Of a stretch of DNA of 64,000 nt, positions 24,401 through 36,410 are shown one piece after another. The translations under genes and the position numbers were made by a program. The DNA lies in NCBI GenBank assembly GCA_034509425.1, contig JAVTVJ010000660.1:868001-932000 (forward strand). Reading direction: 5' to 3'. Below the pieces are notes generated by a model that did no database searches, was not told the DNA's origin, and saw nothing but the letters and a program-made list of their open reading frames with translations. The stretch comes from Eopsaltria australis. Its lineage: Eukaryota; Chordata; Aves; Passeriformes; Petroicidae. The first letter of the stretch is position 1; each line of letters opens with the position of its first letter.

Positions 24401-26594
24401 AGAGGGTCAACAGCCAGGCAGAGGCACAGCCCAGCTGGAGACCAGTCCTGCAGCATAGCTGGGAAAGGGCTGAGGAGCTGGGGCTGAGCTTACACAGAGC
24501 TTCTGGGTCAGTGGGTGGGGTGGGGAGAGGTCCCAGGTGAGGCTGGTGGGGGCCAGGGAGGCTTCTTTGTGCCCTTAGGGGGCCCAGGTAGGAGTTAGCG
24601 TGGGGTTGGATTGGTGTCAGAGGCTGGATGTGTGTGGAGGTGGATCTGGGAGCACCTTCCTGGGCTCTTCTGCTGGTTCATGTGTAAGCTAATTAACATA
24701 TTAAGTCCCCACAATAATTTACCAGGGGTTGCCTGTGCTCTGGGGCATTTTCCTATTCCAGATTTTCTTCTGCATCTGACCCTTACCCTACCTGGCACCT
24801 CCTCCAACCCTCCTGGACTTTCTGCTGCTCCAGCCTTAGGAAAATCCCAGGCTTTCCTCAGCACCCTCCTCCTCTGCCTGGGCTGGTACCAGGCTGATAA
24901 CCACCCTGGGCTGTGCCTCCCCTCCTCTTTCAGGGCTTTGCAAGGTCTGGGACCTGCCCTAATTTGCCACAGGGTGTTTATTAGGGGTTTTTTGCAGGTG
25001 CAGACTGCAGTGCTGAGGCTGCCCCAGTTGTTTCCCCATGGCTGGGCTGTGCAGAGCAGCCCCTGTTGCACACGCAGCCGCTGAACCTCTCCCACCACAG
25101 CTCCGAGAGTAGCTGCAGGCCAGCTGCCATCTGCTCTTTCCCTGCAGCCCTGTCGGCCCCAGTGGATGGGAAAATTGCAGGTAATTATGAATTTATAGCC
25201 TTGTTCCTTGGGGGAATGAGATGGTGCTCTGTCCTGTCTGCCCATCTGTCTCCCTTCCCTTCATTCCGTGCTTTTCCACCTCGGTTTCCCCACCTGAAAA
25301 ACCGGGATTGCTCTGAGATCTCGCAGCAAAAGCGCTGTGCCCGAGCCCCGGCTTCTTCTCATATTTACTGTCACTGCTAAATGTGCAATGCTGCTGCTGA
25401 GCCAGTCTCACTGGGGCACAGTGGGAGCTCTGTGAGCAGCAATCCCCTGTGCTCAGACTGCAGGCTGCTGTGGGAATACGTGTACCAGCTGCTGTCCGAC
25501 CGCCGCTACGAGCCCTACATCAGGTGGGAGGACAGGGAAGCCAAGGTGTTCCGTGTCGTCAACCCAAATGGGCTGGCCCAGCTCTGGGGCAACCACAAGG
25601 TAAATGCATTTCAGAGCGAATTTGTCACCCCTGAGAATGAATTTGTCACCCCTGAGAATGAATTTGTCATCCCTGGGCTTCTGCTCCCTAGAGCTGATGG
25701 AGCAGGGGCTGGGGAGGGGGACACAGTGGGTGCTGGGTTAGTGAGAGACGCCAGCCTGGTGGTTAAAGAGGGATTTTCTCATCCCCTGGAAAGCAAACCA
25801 TGAAGCCAGTCTGTGTTAGGGACCCAAATGCCCCAAACCACCTCAGATGTCCCAGGTGTGGCCCTGCTGCACGCAGACCCAAACCAAGTGTCCTTGCTTG
25901 CTTTTGCTCAGCACCCCCCAATTCTTTTCTCCTTCCAGAACCGGATGAACATGACCTATGAGAAGATGTCACGAGCGCTCAGACACTACTACAAACTCAA
26001 CATCATCAAAAAGGAGCCAGGGCAGAAGCTGTTGTTCAGGTGAGGTGAGGCAGAACAGGGAAAGGAGCTGCTGGGACAGCATGGATGGGGCCTGGAAAGG
26101 GGACGAGCTCCAGATGTTGGCAGCTGCTTCATGCAGCAACATTCTCCCCTCACACACCCCAGTGGGTTTGTGTCCAGGCTCTGTCCTGTGCCAGCTGGGA
26201 CCTCAGTGCTTCCTGGGATCCTCAGCAAAGCCCAAGGATGGCAAATCCCCTCTGAGCTCCAGAGCTCAGCTGATCAAACCATGGAAGGGTTTGGGTTGGA
26301 AGGAACCTTAAAGCTCATCTCATTCCTCTCCTTGCCATGGGCAGGGACGCCTTCCACTCTCACAGGTTGCTCCAAGCCCTGTCCAACCTGGCCTTGTTGA
26401 GGGCAAATGCTCCAGCATTTATAGCCCGGTTTGGGCCTGGGTTTGGATGTGCCCTTAAAGTCATCACAGAAATGTATTTCAGGTTTTTGAAGACTCCTGG
26501 GGAGGTTGTCCATGAGAAATCCAGAAAACTGGAGCAGCTGGAGAATGAGGACCATGAAGATTTGAAGGAAGACCCACTGGAGGCTTCACCATAG
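21469..26594 (+). CDS. ETV7: ETV7 (TEL2), ETS-family transcriptional repressor, with a frameshift
   Basis: ETV7 binds GGA(A/T) DNA and represses transcription in the nucleus, homo- or hetero-oligomerising with ETV6 through its PNT domain. Exons are 21,469-21,474 (only M-Q, as in mammals), 23,208-23,325, 23,590-23,754, 24,007-24,113, 24,998-25,180, 25,457-25,599, 25,939-26,039 and 26,483-26,594. All splice sites are GT-AG. The PNT domain starts in exon 3 ([31 protein letters not shown]) and ends in exon 4. The ETS domain is in exons 6-7 ([39 protein letters not shown]). Family assignment to ETV7 over ETV6 rests on the exon-1 length, [24 protein letters not shown] and a C-terminus ending in SP. 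Exon lengths sum to 935, one short of a multiple of three. The shift lies in exon 4 at about 24,015-24,018 (gtgcttatgaaata where gtgct-tat-gaa-ata is expected), giving an in-frame TGA at 24,075-24,077. Without it the protein would be about 311 residues. Confidence 0.93.
21475..23207 (+). other. ETV7: ETV7 intron 1
   Basis: Starts with a good donor (CAG then GTACGC) and ends with tctgatcttttctccag. No further gene, repeat array or RNA gene was recognised inside. Confidence 0.6.
25617..25672 (+). repeat. Short tandem triplication in ETV7 intron 6
   Basis: Three consecutive copies of a 21-bp unit gaatttgtcacccctgagaat (the third is slightly changed), beginning 18 bases after the exon-6 donor. 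The unit length keeps an open frame through the intron start, but the splice site is good and the repeat is not expected to be translated. Confidence 0.85.
26278..26440 (-). mobile_element. CR1 LINE 3' fragment in ETV7 intron 7
   Basis: Reverse-oriented CR1 end: gggtttgggttggaaggaac, then ccatgggcagggacgcc and ttgctccaagccctgtccaa. It is truncated at about 26,400-26,440, shortly before the last ETV7 exon. Confidence 0.8.
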
Positions 26595-29090
26595 TGAACC
26601 TTCGGAGGTTTCACTTCAGTGCATCACAGAGAGACTCGTGCTTTGCTGGGAGGTGCTGGTGTCTCTTGTCTCTCCTGGACAGAAGGCCACAGAGCTGGCC
26701 TGGATTTCAAACCCTGCTGTGAGCCAAAGCTGGGGCATCTCTGGGCTTCATTAGCAAAGCACACCCAGAAGGTGTCCCCCAGCCCCAAAAGCACAGGTGA
26801 ACATGTGGGCTGCTCTTCTGCTGCTTCCTCTCCTGCCCTTGGGGAGGGAGTGTGGTATTTCCGCTCTGAAATTTCCATGCTTGTCTTTAAGGTCTAAACC
26901 TGTGGAAAAGATCCCTCTGTTCTTCCAGTGAGATGTGCTGAGCTGAGCACGAGCTCTGAGCTGAGCATCTGCTGCTCTGCTCTGCTCTGGCAGTGAGAGC
27001 TTCCCCAGCTGTGAGCATCCTGCTCTGAGCCTGAGCCACCTCCCCAGCCTGAGCACGGACTGCAATTGCAGAGATGGAGCATGCTGGAGTCTCCCTGCCT
27101 CCTCTGAGCTTGAGGTTAGGAGTGTGCTGAAAAAGCTGCCTGGATCAGGCCTGGCTGAAGCTCCAGGTTCCATGGTTGCCCTAAGCTGGTGTTCACTTTA
27201 ACTCCTTTCCCTCCAGGTAATGGCTTTTGTAATTAGCTGATTAAATAATGTGAAAAGAAACAAAGCCAGTAATGAGTGTGACCCCACCCATGGTCAGATG
27301 TGAGGTTATTTGCTTTGAGTTTGAGGCAGGAATACCTGCAGTGGTGAACAGTGCCTGTGTGTGTGTGAAAACAGAAATTACCCACTCTTATTTCACTTGC
27401 TTTCCACAGAGGAAATAAAATGCTGTGACTGTAAGGTTGAAAATCTCACTTCTTGCTGTTTGAAGGTCTGAAACTGGGAAATCCAAGCTTTCCTCATTTA
27501 AAACCAGCTCCTGTGGGCACCCAGATCTTGTTCCAAACATCTTTTTGGCAGCTTCTAAACTGGAGGTCACCAGTCTGGGCTGCTCAGCAGCTGATGGGTG
27601 AGCACACCACAAACACATGGTGGCACCATGAAGTTTCCACCAAAACTGGTCACTGCCAACCTGAAACTTCAGTCCTTTGGCTATAACTGGGATTGCTCCT
27701 GCAAAACTTCCTTGCAACTGCAGCCTGGAGATGCCAGTGGGCAGTAGCCAGTGAGAGACAGTGGTGGGATGGGTGGTGGATGGGTGGCAAAGCTTCAGCA
27801 GAACAACATCTCTGGAAATCTGGCTGAGGAGATGCACTTCCAGAGAAAAACACCAGCTCAGTGGCAGAACCAAAATTCGAGTGGTGGAGGAGAAGGGAAT
27901 GAGAAACTCTAGTGGGACAAATGAGAGGTCACAGCCTGGGGGAGATCCTGGCTGGGAAGGGAGGACACAGTCCCTGCTAGGAGAGGGGGCCAAAGGTTAC
28001 CCAGCACCCACCAAGCTGCAGCCTGGGGATGCTCCACAGCAGGAAGGTGGAGTGAAGCATCCAAACCTCATCCTTCCCTCCACAAAGGGTGCTTTTTGTC
28101 CCAGGGAAGAGTCAACCCAAATCTTTCTTGGGGTGAAATCCTTCAGCTTTTGTGGGACAGCACATCTCCTTCCTTGGGAACTGTAACATCCAGGCCCTGT
28201 TCCACTGCTGGGATATCACCCATGGGTGCATTTGTCCTGATCTCCTCTTTCCACTCCACTTTTTGCCACAGAAACAGCCCTGATGGCTCCTGAGGATCCC
28301 ACTGCTTCTTCCACCTGTGTTTGTTTTGTTGGAGCAGGTGACAGTTGGTGGCCCTGGTTCTTGTGCCGTGCTCGCAGGGAGGGAGCGAGGTGATCTCCTT
28401 CACCTGTTTTTCCCGTGATGACTAAAGGTCACTCTGGGCTTGGCTGGGGATTTCCTTTCCTGGCTGGGAAGCTGCCAAAAGCCTTAAACCTCCCTTGTGC
28501 CACCCTGAGCAGCTCCAGAGGGTTCTTGAAAGGGTGACAATCCAAGGCCACCTTTGCAAGGATGGGCTGGAATGATGAACTTTGTCCACGCTCCTAGGAA
28601 GCTTTCATGTCCCTCCTGGACAAATACATGCCTTTCCCTGTGATAAACAGAGGCAGGAGGGCTGTAAACCTGTGGCTTTCCTGGAACAGGGACCCATCCC
28701 TGTCAGCAAACACCGGAGTAACGGCCGCGTGTGCCGGGGAGTTGCTGTGGGGGAGTTGCTGTGGGGGTGTGGGGAGGGACAGCACAGGCTGCCGGTGGTT
28801 TTTGGCATGGCTGGAGTTCAGGGGCTGTGAAACGCAGGCAGCTGCCTCATGTGGGCTGTCCCAAAGGTTTCCAGGTGTTTCATTCCCTGGGGAACATCAG
28901 CCACCCTTCAGCAGCCCCACATCTGGCGGTGTTTGGGGCTGGGCATCGCACGCTGCTCATCTGCTGGGGGAAGCAGCTAAAACCACGCCCAGGGCTGGAG
29001 GAAAAGGGGATTTGCTTTGGGGGCTGGTGCCCAGCACCCTCTTGGATCAGAGGAACTGCAGAACTGGGCTGAGAGGTTTCCACTGAGGCC
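26595..29090. other. ETV7 3' UTR and intergenic sequence
   Basis: ETV7 3' UTR follows its stop codon. The best polyadenylation signal is AATAAA at 27,414-27,419. Beyond it no gene was recognised up to the minisatellite. A small imperfect duplication of gttgctgtgggg lies at about 28,740-28,770. Confidence 0.5.
27414..27419 (+). promoter_or_regulatory. ETV7: Candidate ETV7 polyadenylation signal
   Basis: AATAAA about 820 bases after the ETV7 stop codon, in ggaaataaaatgctgtg. Placement is plausible but not proven. Confidence 0.4.
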
Positions 29091-29126
29091 ATGTGTTGGC
29101 TGGGGCAGAGAGCAGTGGCTGCCCTC

Positions 29127-30190
29127 AACCATGGTTCAGGTGTTCCCCTCAACACCCCCACCATGGTTCAGGTGTTCCCCTCAACACCCCCACCATGGTT
29201 CAGGTGTTCCCCTCAACACCCCCACCATGGTTCAGGTGTTCCCCTCAACACCCCTGCCATGGTTCAGGTGTTCCCCTCAACACCCCCACCATGGTTCAGG
29301 TGTTCCCCTCAACACCCCTGCCATGGTTCAGGTGTTCCCTCAACAACATCATGGTTCAGGTGTCAACACCCTCAACACCATGGTTCAGGTGCCTCCAACA
29401 CCCCCACCATGGTTCACCCTCTCCAACACCCTCAACACCATGGTTCAGGTGTTCCCCTCAACACCCCCACCATGGTTCAGGTGTTCCTCTCAACACCCCC
29501 ACCATGGTTCAGGTGTTCCTCTCAACACCCCCACCATGGTTCAGGTGTTCCCCTCAACACCCCTGCCATGGTTCAGGTGTTCCCCTCAACACCCCTGCCA
29601 TGGTTCAGGTGTTCCCCTCAACACCCCCACCATGGTTCAGGTGTTCCCCTCAACACCACCATGGTTCAGGTGTTCCCCTCAACACCCCTGCCATGGTTCA
29701 GGTGTTCCCCTCAACACCCCTGCCATGGTTCAGGTGTTCCCCTCAACACCCTGCCATGGTTCAAGTGTTCCTCAACACTCTGCCATGGTCTAGGTGTTCC
29801 CCAACACCTCTGCCATGGTTCAGGGTCTCCTCAACACCCCTTTCGCCATGGTTCAGGTGTTCCCCTCAACACCCCCACCATGGTTCAGGTGTTCCTCCCA
29901 ACACCCCACCTCATGGTTCAGGTGTTCCCCTCAACACCCCCGCCATGGTTCAGGTGTTCCCCTCAACACCCCTGCCATGGTTCAGGTGTTCCCCTCAACA
30001 CCCCTGCTATGGTTCAGGTGTTCCCCTCAACACCCCCACCATGGTTCAGGGTCTCCCCTCAACACCCCCACCATGGTTCAGGTGTTCCCCTCAACACCCC
30101 TGCCATGGTTCAAGTGTTCCTCTCAACACCCCTGCCATGGTTCAGGTGTTCCTCTCAACACTCCTGTTATAGTTCAGATTCTCCCTCCAC
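29127..30190. repeat. 32-bp minisatellite, about 33 copies
   Basis: Tandem units of ccatggttcaggtgttcccc followed by tcaacacccc and ca/tg. A C/T polymorphism (cccaccatgg or cctgccatgg) and some length variants occur at 29,330-29,440 and 29,750-29,920. Because 32 is not a multiple of three, the peptide repeats in a 32-residue super-period. All three plus frames stay open, the longest for 383 codons. No splice or start signals make this look like a gene. Confidence 0.95.
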
Positions 30191-32440
30191 ACCACCATCA
30201 TGGATCAGATCTACAGCTGCTGTGTTTTTGTGCCCAGGTTGATGGTTGATGGCTCATGGTTGGTTGATGGTTCGTGGTGGATTGTTGGCTCAAAGGGACC
30301 TTTGTGGTCCACATAAAACACAGTGGCCTCCTACACCAGGCCAGCTTGGCTGTGGCTTTGGCTGACCAGGCCTAGAAGACGTTCAAGAGGGGTGATTCCC
30401 AACCCCTCTGGACACCCATTTGAGATTGTCCCAGCCTCGTGCAGGGGAGAATTTTCCTGATGTTTAATCTCAGCCTGTGTCTTCCCAAGAAATTCAGGTG
30501 CTTTGTCCCCTGCCTTCTGAGCCTGCTGCCACCCTCTGTGCCTTGCAGCTCCACGTGGGGAGTGCCTCTCCCTTGGTTTTTTTCCATCTTCTGGAGCAAT
30601 TTCCGCCACAGGAGCCGGTTATCCCCTGCTCTGCTGCCGTGGCTTTAGTTCTGCTTTTTGCCCCAATATCATCACTGGCCTGAAGATGCCAACCCCAGCA
30701 CTGGGTGCTCCCTCCCCTTGACCACAGTTCCTGCCAGCTTCCTCGTTCTCTCCCAGCACTGATAAGAAAAGGAGATAAGAAATTTGGGTCCAGATCTCTC
30801 GCCCCCACTCTGGTAACGGGATTTTGGTTTATCTCAGTCTCTTGCATCTTTTTCTTGTGCCTCTCTCCCATTAGGTTTGAACACGTCCCAAATCCCAGGA
30901 GGGATCTGAGCTTGGAGAAAGGTCTCCATCCTGAATCACATTCCAGGTGAAGATTTTTCCTGGAGTTTGGCTCTCCCATCTTCTGGCTGTGTCTGGAAGA
31001 GGCCACACATCAATGCTGATTCCCAGCTGAATCGTGACAGGGAATGGTGCTTGGGCTCAGCCTTGGGTAATCTCCAGCAAGATCTCCAAGCTGGAGATGG
31101 CCAAACTGACCCCCATGGCCAGAGTGGACGTGGCTTTTTGTTTTATGGATGTTGCAGAGGAAAAAACCCAACAAAATCGATTGTGAAACTCCTCCTCACC
31201 CCCCGGAATCGACTTGCTTGTGGAAGGATGTGGACAAGAGCTGGGAAGCAGCCTGGAGCTCCTCACTGAGGGTTTAATTATTAATCAGTAGATGGGGATG
31301 CTGAAAAACTGAGCCAGGTAATTCCTAATCAATACCAAACTCTGATTCAGCCGTGTGGGCTCGGGAGAAACGGAGGGACGTGGTTTGGATCCCTCCCAGT
31401 TCCAGGAAATTACAGCACTGAGAGTTTATAGAAAGAGAAATCAAATAATCCTGGAGTGTTTTGATTGCAAGCTGAACTCCATATCACTAAAAGACCATTT
31501 TTATCCGGGAGACACCTTGGCAGCACATCATTCCAGCTGCAAGCAGGCGGTGCAGCGCTGCTCGGGTGGAAATCTTCCCGAGGGGTTTTCCACAAAGGGG
31601 TTTTCCAAAGCCTGCGTTCCTGCAGCTGCCGCCGGTCCGGCCCCATCCCTGCGAGCTGCAGTGCGGGATTTTGCCATCAGATGGCAAAGCAGCGATGGGA
31701 ACGGTGGGAAGCACCTGCCGCAGGATGCCACAATCAGGAGAGGGAGCACCGGGGTGGCCGTGGGGCCAAACCGAGCTTTGGTGTCAGATTTGCTCGGCCC
31801 GGGTGAAGTTTGTAGGTGTTGGGATGGGCAGATCTGCCTGGTGGGAGATTTCCCATCCCCGGGTGAGGCTGAGTGGGGGCCATGGGAATGGGAAGGATTT
31901 GGGGCAGGAGCTGGTTCGTGTTTTAGGGTGGAAGCAGGGGCTGTCTGAAGGACCCCAGGTGGGTTTCAGGGATGTTTCAGCCCAGCCATGCCCAGTGCTG
32001 TGCAAGAGCCCGACAGTGCCACGTCCCAGAGTTTCTGTGGTCCCACAGGAGCCACCTGGGAGCTCCCAGGATGTGACCAGGGCACTCTGCTTCCTGCACC
32101 GAAACCCTGCTCATCCGAGAAAGTTGTGACTTCCCCTCACAGAAACAACCCCGAAGAGCCCATTTATGGCATCACACCCAGGAAAAAACAACAAACCAAA
32201 CCAAACCCAAAGCCAAACAGCTGCCTGAGATAGCTGGTCTCAAAGGGCAGTGCTTACACCAGGTGACAGGTGATTTTATGCTGTTTTGCTGGTACTTGTC
32301 ATAAGGAAATTGTTTTCTCCTCCAGTGAAACTCACGCCCATTGATCTCCACCACGAGGGCGGTGATAGCGGGGATCCCAGGCGGGAGCGTTGGCTGCTCT
32401 CCCACCTGAATGGCTGCTAAAAATAGGACTGAACTCAGCC
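30191..32440. other. Intergenic sequence between ETV7 and BNIP5
   Basis: Starts with short gatggttgatggctcatgg repeats, then a degenerate CR1-like stretch at about 30,290-30,560 (ccaggcctagaagacg, cagcctcgtgcagggg). No exon was recognised in the rest. Confidence 0.45.
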
Positions 32441-32451
32441 ACCAGCTTGGG

Positions 32452-32460
32452 TATAAAAAG
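32452..32460 (+). promoter_or_regulatory. BNIP5: TATA box of BNIP5
   Basis: TATAAAAAG in a non-CpG context. Transcription would start about 30 bases on (about 32,483), giving a leader of about 60 bases before the ATG at 32,546. A TATA promoter without a CpG island suggests tissue-restricted expression, unlike the ETV7 promoter. Confidence 0.7.
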
Positions 32461-32545
32461 GCACCTCCCAGGAGAGCCTGAGATCCCTCAGCACCCGTGG
32501 CCCAGGAGCTCGTCTTGACCTGTGTCCAAAGAGGCAGAAATACTG

Positions 32546-35500
32546 ATGGAAAGGTAAAACCCAAACCAACAAATAACCAACGCTGTGGCCAATGTATTGG
32601 AATCAATGAAAGCAGGATGGGGGTCGTGGCTTTGCCGTGATTAAATTCAGTGGAATGATTTATTATTGAGTGTTTGGGCTTTGGTGTTGGCTTGGATGAA
32701 GGGAATTTGCCTTTGTGATCCCAAAGGAGGCTGAGGTGGGGTGGGTGGGTGTGCTGTGTGTTGTGGTGATGATCTTTGGGTCTGAGCAGAGGCTGATTCC
32801 CAGCTCCAGGGTGCTTTGTGCAGCCAAGTGTGCCAGATTTCCGTGCTGGCTCCCCCTGAGCTGTTCAGGGGTGGAGAAGCCTGGTTTGGGTCTGGTTCCT
32901 TGAAGGGTGAAATTGGTTTTGGAGGTAAAACCAGCACCTTCGTGGTTCTCTGGTTTTCCAACAGCGGCGTCTTTGGTTGGATTTTGTTTGTAAATGTAGA
33001 GGAGAAAGCTGATGGGGAAAGCAGGGATTGGAACTCTGAGCTGGTGGCAGCTCACAGAAGGGCTGTGTCACCACAAGGTGACCAAGGCCATTTGCAAGGG
33101 CCCACGTCCCTTGGCCTCTCCAGAAGCTGGAATGATTTCAAGCACCCAATACTTTAAGGGGAAATACTCTTAATTCTGAGTTCTGTGGCTCACTGGGTGC
33201 TCCTGGGGTGTTGTTTTTCCCTGTGATGTGGGAACACTTTGCCGTGGGATCATGGGATGGCATCTGGGTGATGTCCTTGCTGGATGAAACTCCCTGGGTG
33301 ACAACCAGGCTCCCCCTGTGGGGCGTGCCCAGCCCATCTCCCCCCTCTCCACAGTTTCGGTTCCTTTATCAACGAGTCTGTGGTTGTAAAACCCCACGTG
33401 AGCCGTCTGCATCAGGAGCACTCAGATAACAACCATAAAACTGACTGTTCATTAACCAGGAGCATCAACAGCCCCAGACACCCACGGCAGCCCTGGGTGC
33501 TGGCCAGCACTGGGGAGGTTTCCATCTGGCCCAACCCGACTGTGCAGTGGCCTGGGGAAAGCAAAAACCAGACTGAAAATGTTGTTTTTCCCCACAGGAA
33601 CACGCGGGCTCCGGCTGAGGAGGCGCCTCGGTGGGACATGGGGTGGCAGCCGTCGGGCAAGATCCTCTCTCTGGACAGGAGAGAGGCCCAGAAGGTGCTG
33701 GAGATTTATGTCAAGCGCTCACTGAGCTGCCATGAAAACTCCCTGGTGGCCAAAAAAGCCCTTCAGGAGAAGGGCAGAGGGCGAGGGAGGAAAATGGACG
33801 GGCTACAACGGTCAGAGAGTGATTTCTGCATGTACTCGTGTGCCAAACCCAGCCCTGGGAAGGAGCAGGAGGAGAGACTCAGAGCACCAGACCTGGAGGA
33901 GGTTTTGGATGATGACAGCAAAGCTTTCCAGGAGGTGCCTAAAGAGGGGCTGAAGGCCAAGAGGAAAAGCACAAAAAACTCTTCCCAGGGCAAAATCCAG
34001 CACTCGGGTTCCAAACGAACCTGGCTGAAAGGTTTCTTAAATCTCTTCTTCAAGAAGGGCCCCGAGGACCAGAAGGAAAACACAGGGCAAAAAGCGAAGG
34101 AGAAAGATGTCAAAGCTCCACAGGGCTCCAAACCAGAAGGAGCCAAAAAACACAGAGTTGACTCAAGCACATCCCCGACATCAGGCAGAGCCCAGAAGAA
34201 GAAACCCAGCCTCAAGAAGGTTTTCTCCTTGAAGAAGCACGGGGAGGAGGAGCGGGGAGAGCCGGGATCCGGGGCGAGGAGCAAACGCCCCAGCTGCCTC
34301 CCCCTGCGGCACGTCCTGGCCCCAGCCCAGCCAGGTGGGACCCCACCCCAACCCTGACCCCCCCCTGCTGCCAGAGGGACCCTGCTGGGCCTCTCTGGGG
34401 AAAGCCATCGTGGTTAGTGCTGGTTTCTAACCCCCTCCCAGGGTTTCCTGGGGCCTGGGATGGGTTTGGGGACTCCAATCCCAAGCTGCTGTCCCAGGAA
34501 GGGTCGTTCTGCCCGCGCTTTGGGCACAGCCACCCCAAGTCAGCTGTTGGCAGTAATCACCCAAGCACGAGATTTCCTCCTCTGCCAACCAAGGGTCACG
34601 GTGGTTTAGTTTAAACCTGCATTTGAGACCTGAGATTAGATCCTAAGCCACGCCAGGGCCAAGGTTAAGCTGCTTGAGATTTCCCTTGGGACGGGTGTGG
34701 GCAGCTGGCGCGGCAGAGCCCGCGGGACACCCGTGCCCAGCCCAGCCCTTCCCGTGCCAAAACGCTGCCGAGGGGATTTCTGAGCAGCTTTGGCGGATTC
34801 GGGGCAGGTCGCAGCTGCTTCCTTTGCCTTTGGAATGCGCTGATCCGGGGCGGGCACCGGCACCGGCGGCTGCTCTGCCCCGCGGGGCCATTGCTGACAA
34901 CGCCAATCCTCACTTCTGGATCTGTGTTTGGTGCCAGCAGAGGAGGAGCAGCCCGATGGATACTACACCCAGGTGTCCCAGGAGATCGTGCAGGGCAGCG
35001 AGAGCCGGGGGGACAGAGCAGGAGCACGGGAGGAGCCAGCACAGCCCCCCGGCACCGACGGGGTCGGTGAGTGTCGGCCTTGGAAACAAACGTGGAAGGG
35101 ACTTGTCCTGTGCAGATCCAACCCTGCTTCAGTCCTGATCCCGGGGCTTTCGTGACCCTGAGAGTCGGACGAAGACTTTGTGGGAGATTTTCAGCATCTG
35201 GGTTTGACTGGGGGAGAGGGAAATCCATGGAATCCCAGAATGGTTTCTGGGTTGGAAAGGACTTTAAAGCACATTTCATTCCAGCCCCCCTGCCATGGGC
35301 AGAGACACCTTCCACCAGACCACACAAAAGACAAAATTCAGAGGCAGGAGAGAATTTTAGCTGGCTGAGGGTAACGAGGGTAACAAGGCAATAGACTGAA
35401 ATGAGTTTTGGAAGGGTGGAGGTGGGTAAACATTGCCTGAGGAAATTTTTCCTGGGGACTAAACAGAGCATGTGGATGCGTGAGGCTTGGAGAAAGGGCT

Positions 35501-36410
35501 GGAGATAACGTGGTGTCCCTCTCCTACAGATGAAGCCATCAGGAGAATCGTTGCCCTGCTCCGGAGTGCAGGAGATGAGCTGGACAGGGAGGTGAGAGAG
35601 CTGTGGACAGCTGGATGGGGCTGAGGGAACCTGGGCCAAGCTCTGCACTGCTGTAAAACAAACACAGCAACACCACCAATCTCCCCAGGGCAGGAAAACA
35701 CTCAGGAAAATCAAGGAAATGGCAACTTCTAATTCCTTGTCTGGGTGTGATCGTGGCTGGCTGGCCTTCCTCCACCAGCTGCAGGCCTGGTGTGGAGCGA
35801 AGGCGTCAGCACGAGGGTGACACACGGGGCTGTCCCCTCACTCGTCACTCGCTTGTGTCCCCACCAGGTGAGGGAGGACGCGCGGCTGCAGCTCTTCTTC
35901 AGGGACATGTCCTACAGCTCCTTCAAGAACCTGGCCGACGCCTACGTGCACAGGGAGCTGGCAGCCAGCAGGCCCAACGTCAACCCCCAGGAGATCCAGT
36001 TTGCCTACACGGTCCATCTGACGGCCACGGTGGCGGGGATCTGCAGCCAGGCAGTGAACAGGATCATGGGCTTCGGCACCCGCTACCTGGAGGATTCCTT
36101 CGCGCCCTACGGCAAAATCCTCCCGGTAAGGAGGGGGATGAGCCTGGGGCTGAGCTCCCAGCAGGGAGTCAGGGAAAATGCCCTGGGAAGCTGTGGCTGC
36201 CCATCTGTGGAAGTGCTCCAGGCCAGCTTGGGTGGGGCTTGCAGCAACCTGGGGTGGTGGAAGGTGTCGCTGCTCATGGCAGGGGTGGAACTGGATGAGC
36301 TTTAAAGATCCCTTCCAATCTGAAGTATTCCATGATTCTAAGAATGTTCCCTTGTGTCTCAGCAGAACAGAGAAAAGCTGAGGATAGATCACTGTGACAG
36401 CCCCGACTGA
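32546..36410 (+). CDS. BNIP5: BNIP5 (C6orf222), BCL2-interacting BH3-motif protein
   Basis: Six exons: 32,546-32,553 (ATGGAAAG only), 33,598-34,334, 34,941-35,066, 35,530-35,591, 35,868-36,125 and 36,366-36,410. Phases match at every junction, and the total of 1,236 bases gives 411 residues and a stop. Exon 2 encodes a long Lys/Ser/Glu-rich, probably disordered region with basic stretches (KRTWLKGFLNLFFKKGPEDQ, KKKPSLKKVFSLKK). Exon 4 encodes a BH3-like helix (IRRIVALLRSAGDELDRE) with the hallmark Leu-x3-Gly-Asp. Exon 5 encodes a helical domain (LQLFFRDMSYSSFKNLADAY and onward to GTRYLEDSF). In mammals BNIP5 lies between ETV7 and PNPLA1, as here, and its BH3 motif is the reason for its name; its function is poorly known. 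The position, BH3 motif and basic region support the name. The first exon is inferred from the TATA spacing and exact phase fit. Confidence 0.82.
35228..35325 (-). mobile_element. CR1 LINE 3' fragment in BNIP5 intron 3
   Basis: Reverse-oriented CR1 end (tggaatcccagaatggtttc, then ccatgggcagagacaccttcc). Only about 95 bp remain. Confidence 0.8.
36180..36345 (+). mobile_element. CR1 LINE 3' fragment in BNIP5 intron 5
   Basis: Forward-oriented CR1 end: aagctgtggctgcccatctg, caacctggggtggtggaagg, then actggatgagctttaaagat and a terminal ccatgattct. It lies between the last two coding exons. Confidence 0.8.

Noticed and set aside
29017..30249. Frames of 258-383 codons in the 32-bp minisatellite
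   Set aside because: All three plus frames are open at once, which shows the openness comes from the repeat and not from coding selection.
34665..35825. 386-codon open frame on the minus strand
   Set aside because: It lies antisense to BNIP5 exons 3-4 and a CR1 fragment, and its sequence has no recognisable domain. The plus-strand exons have good splice sites and phase.
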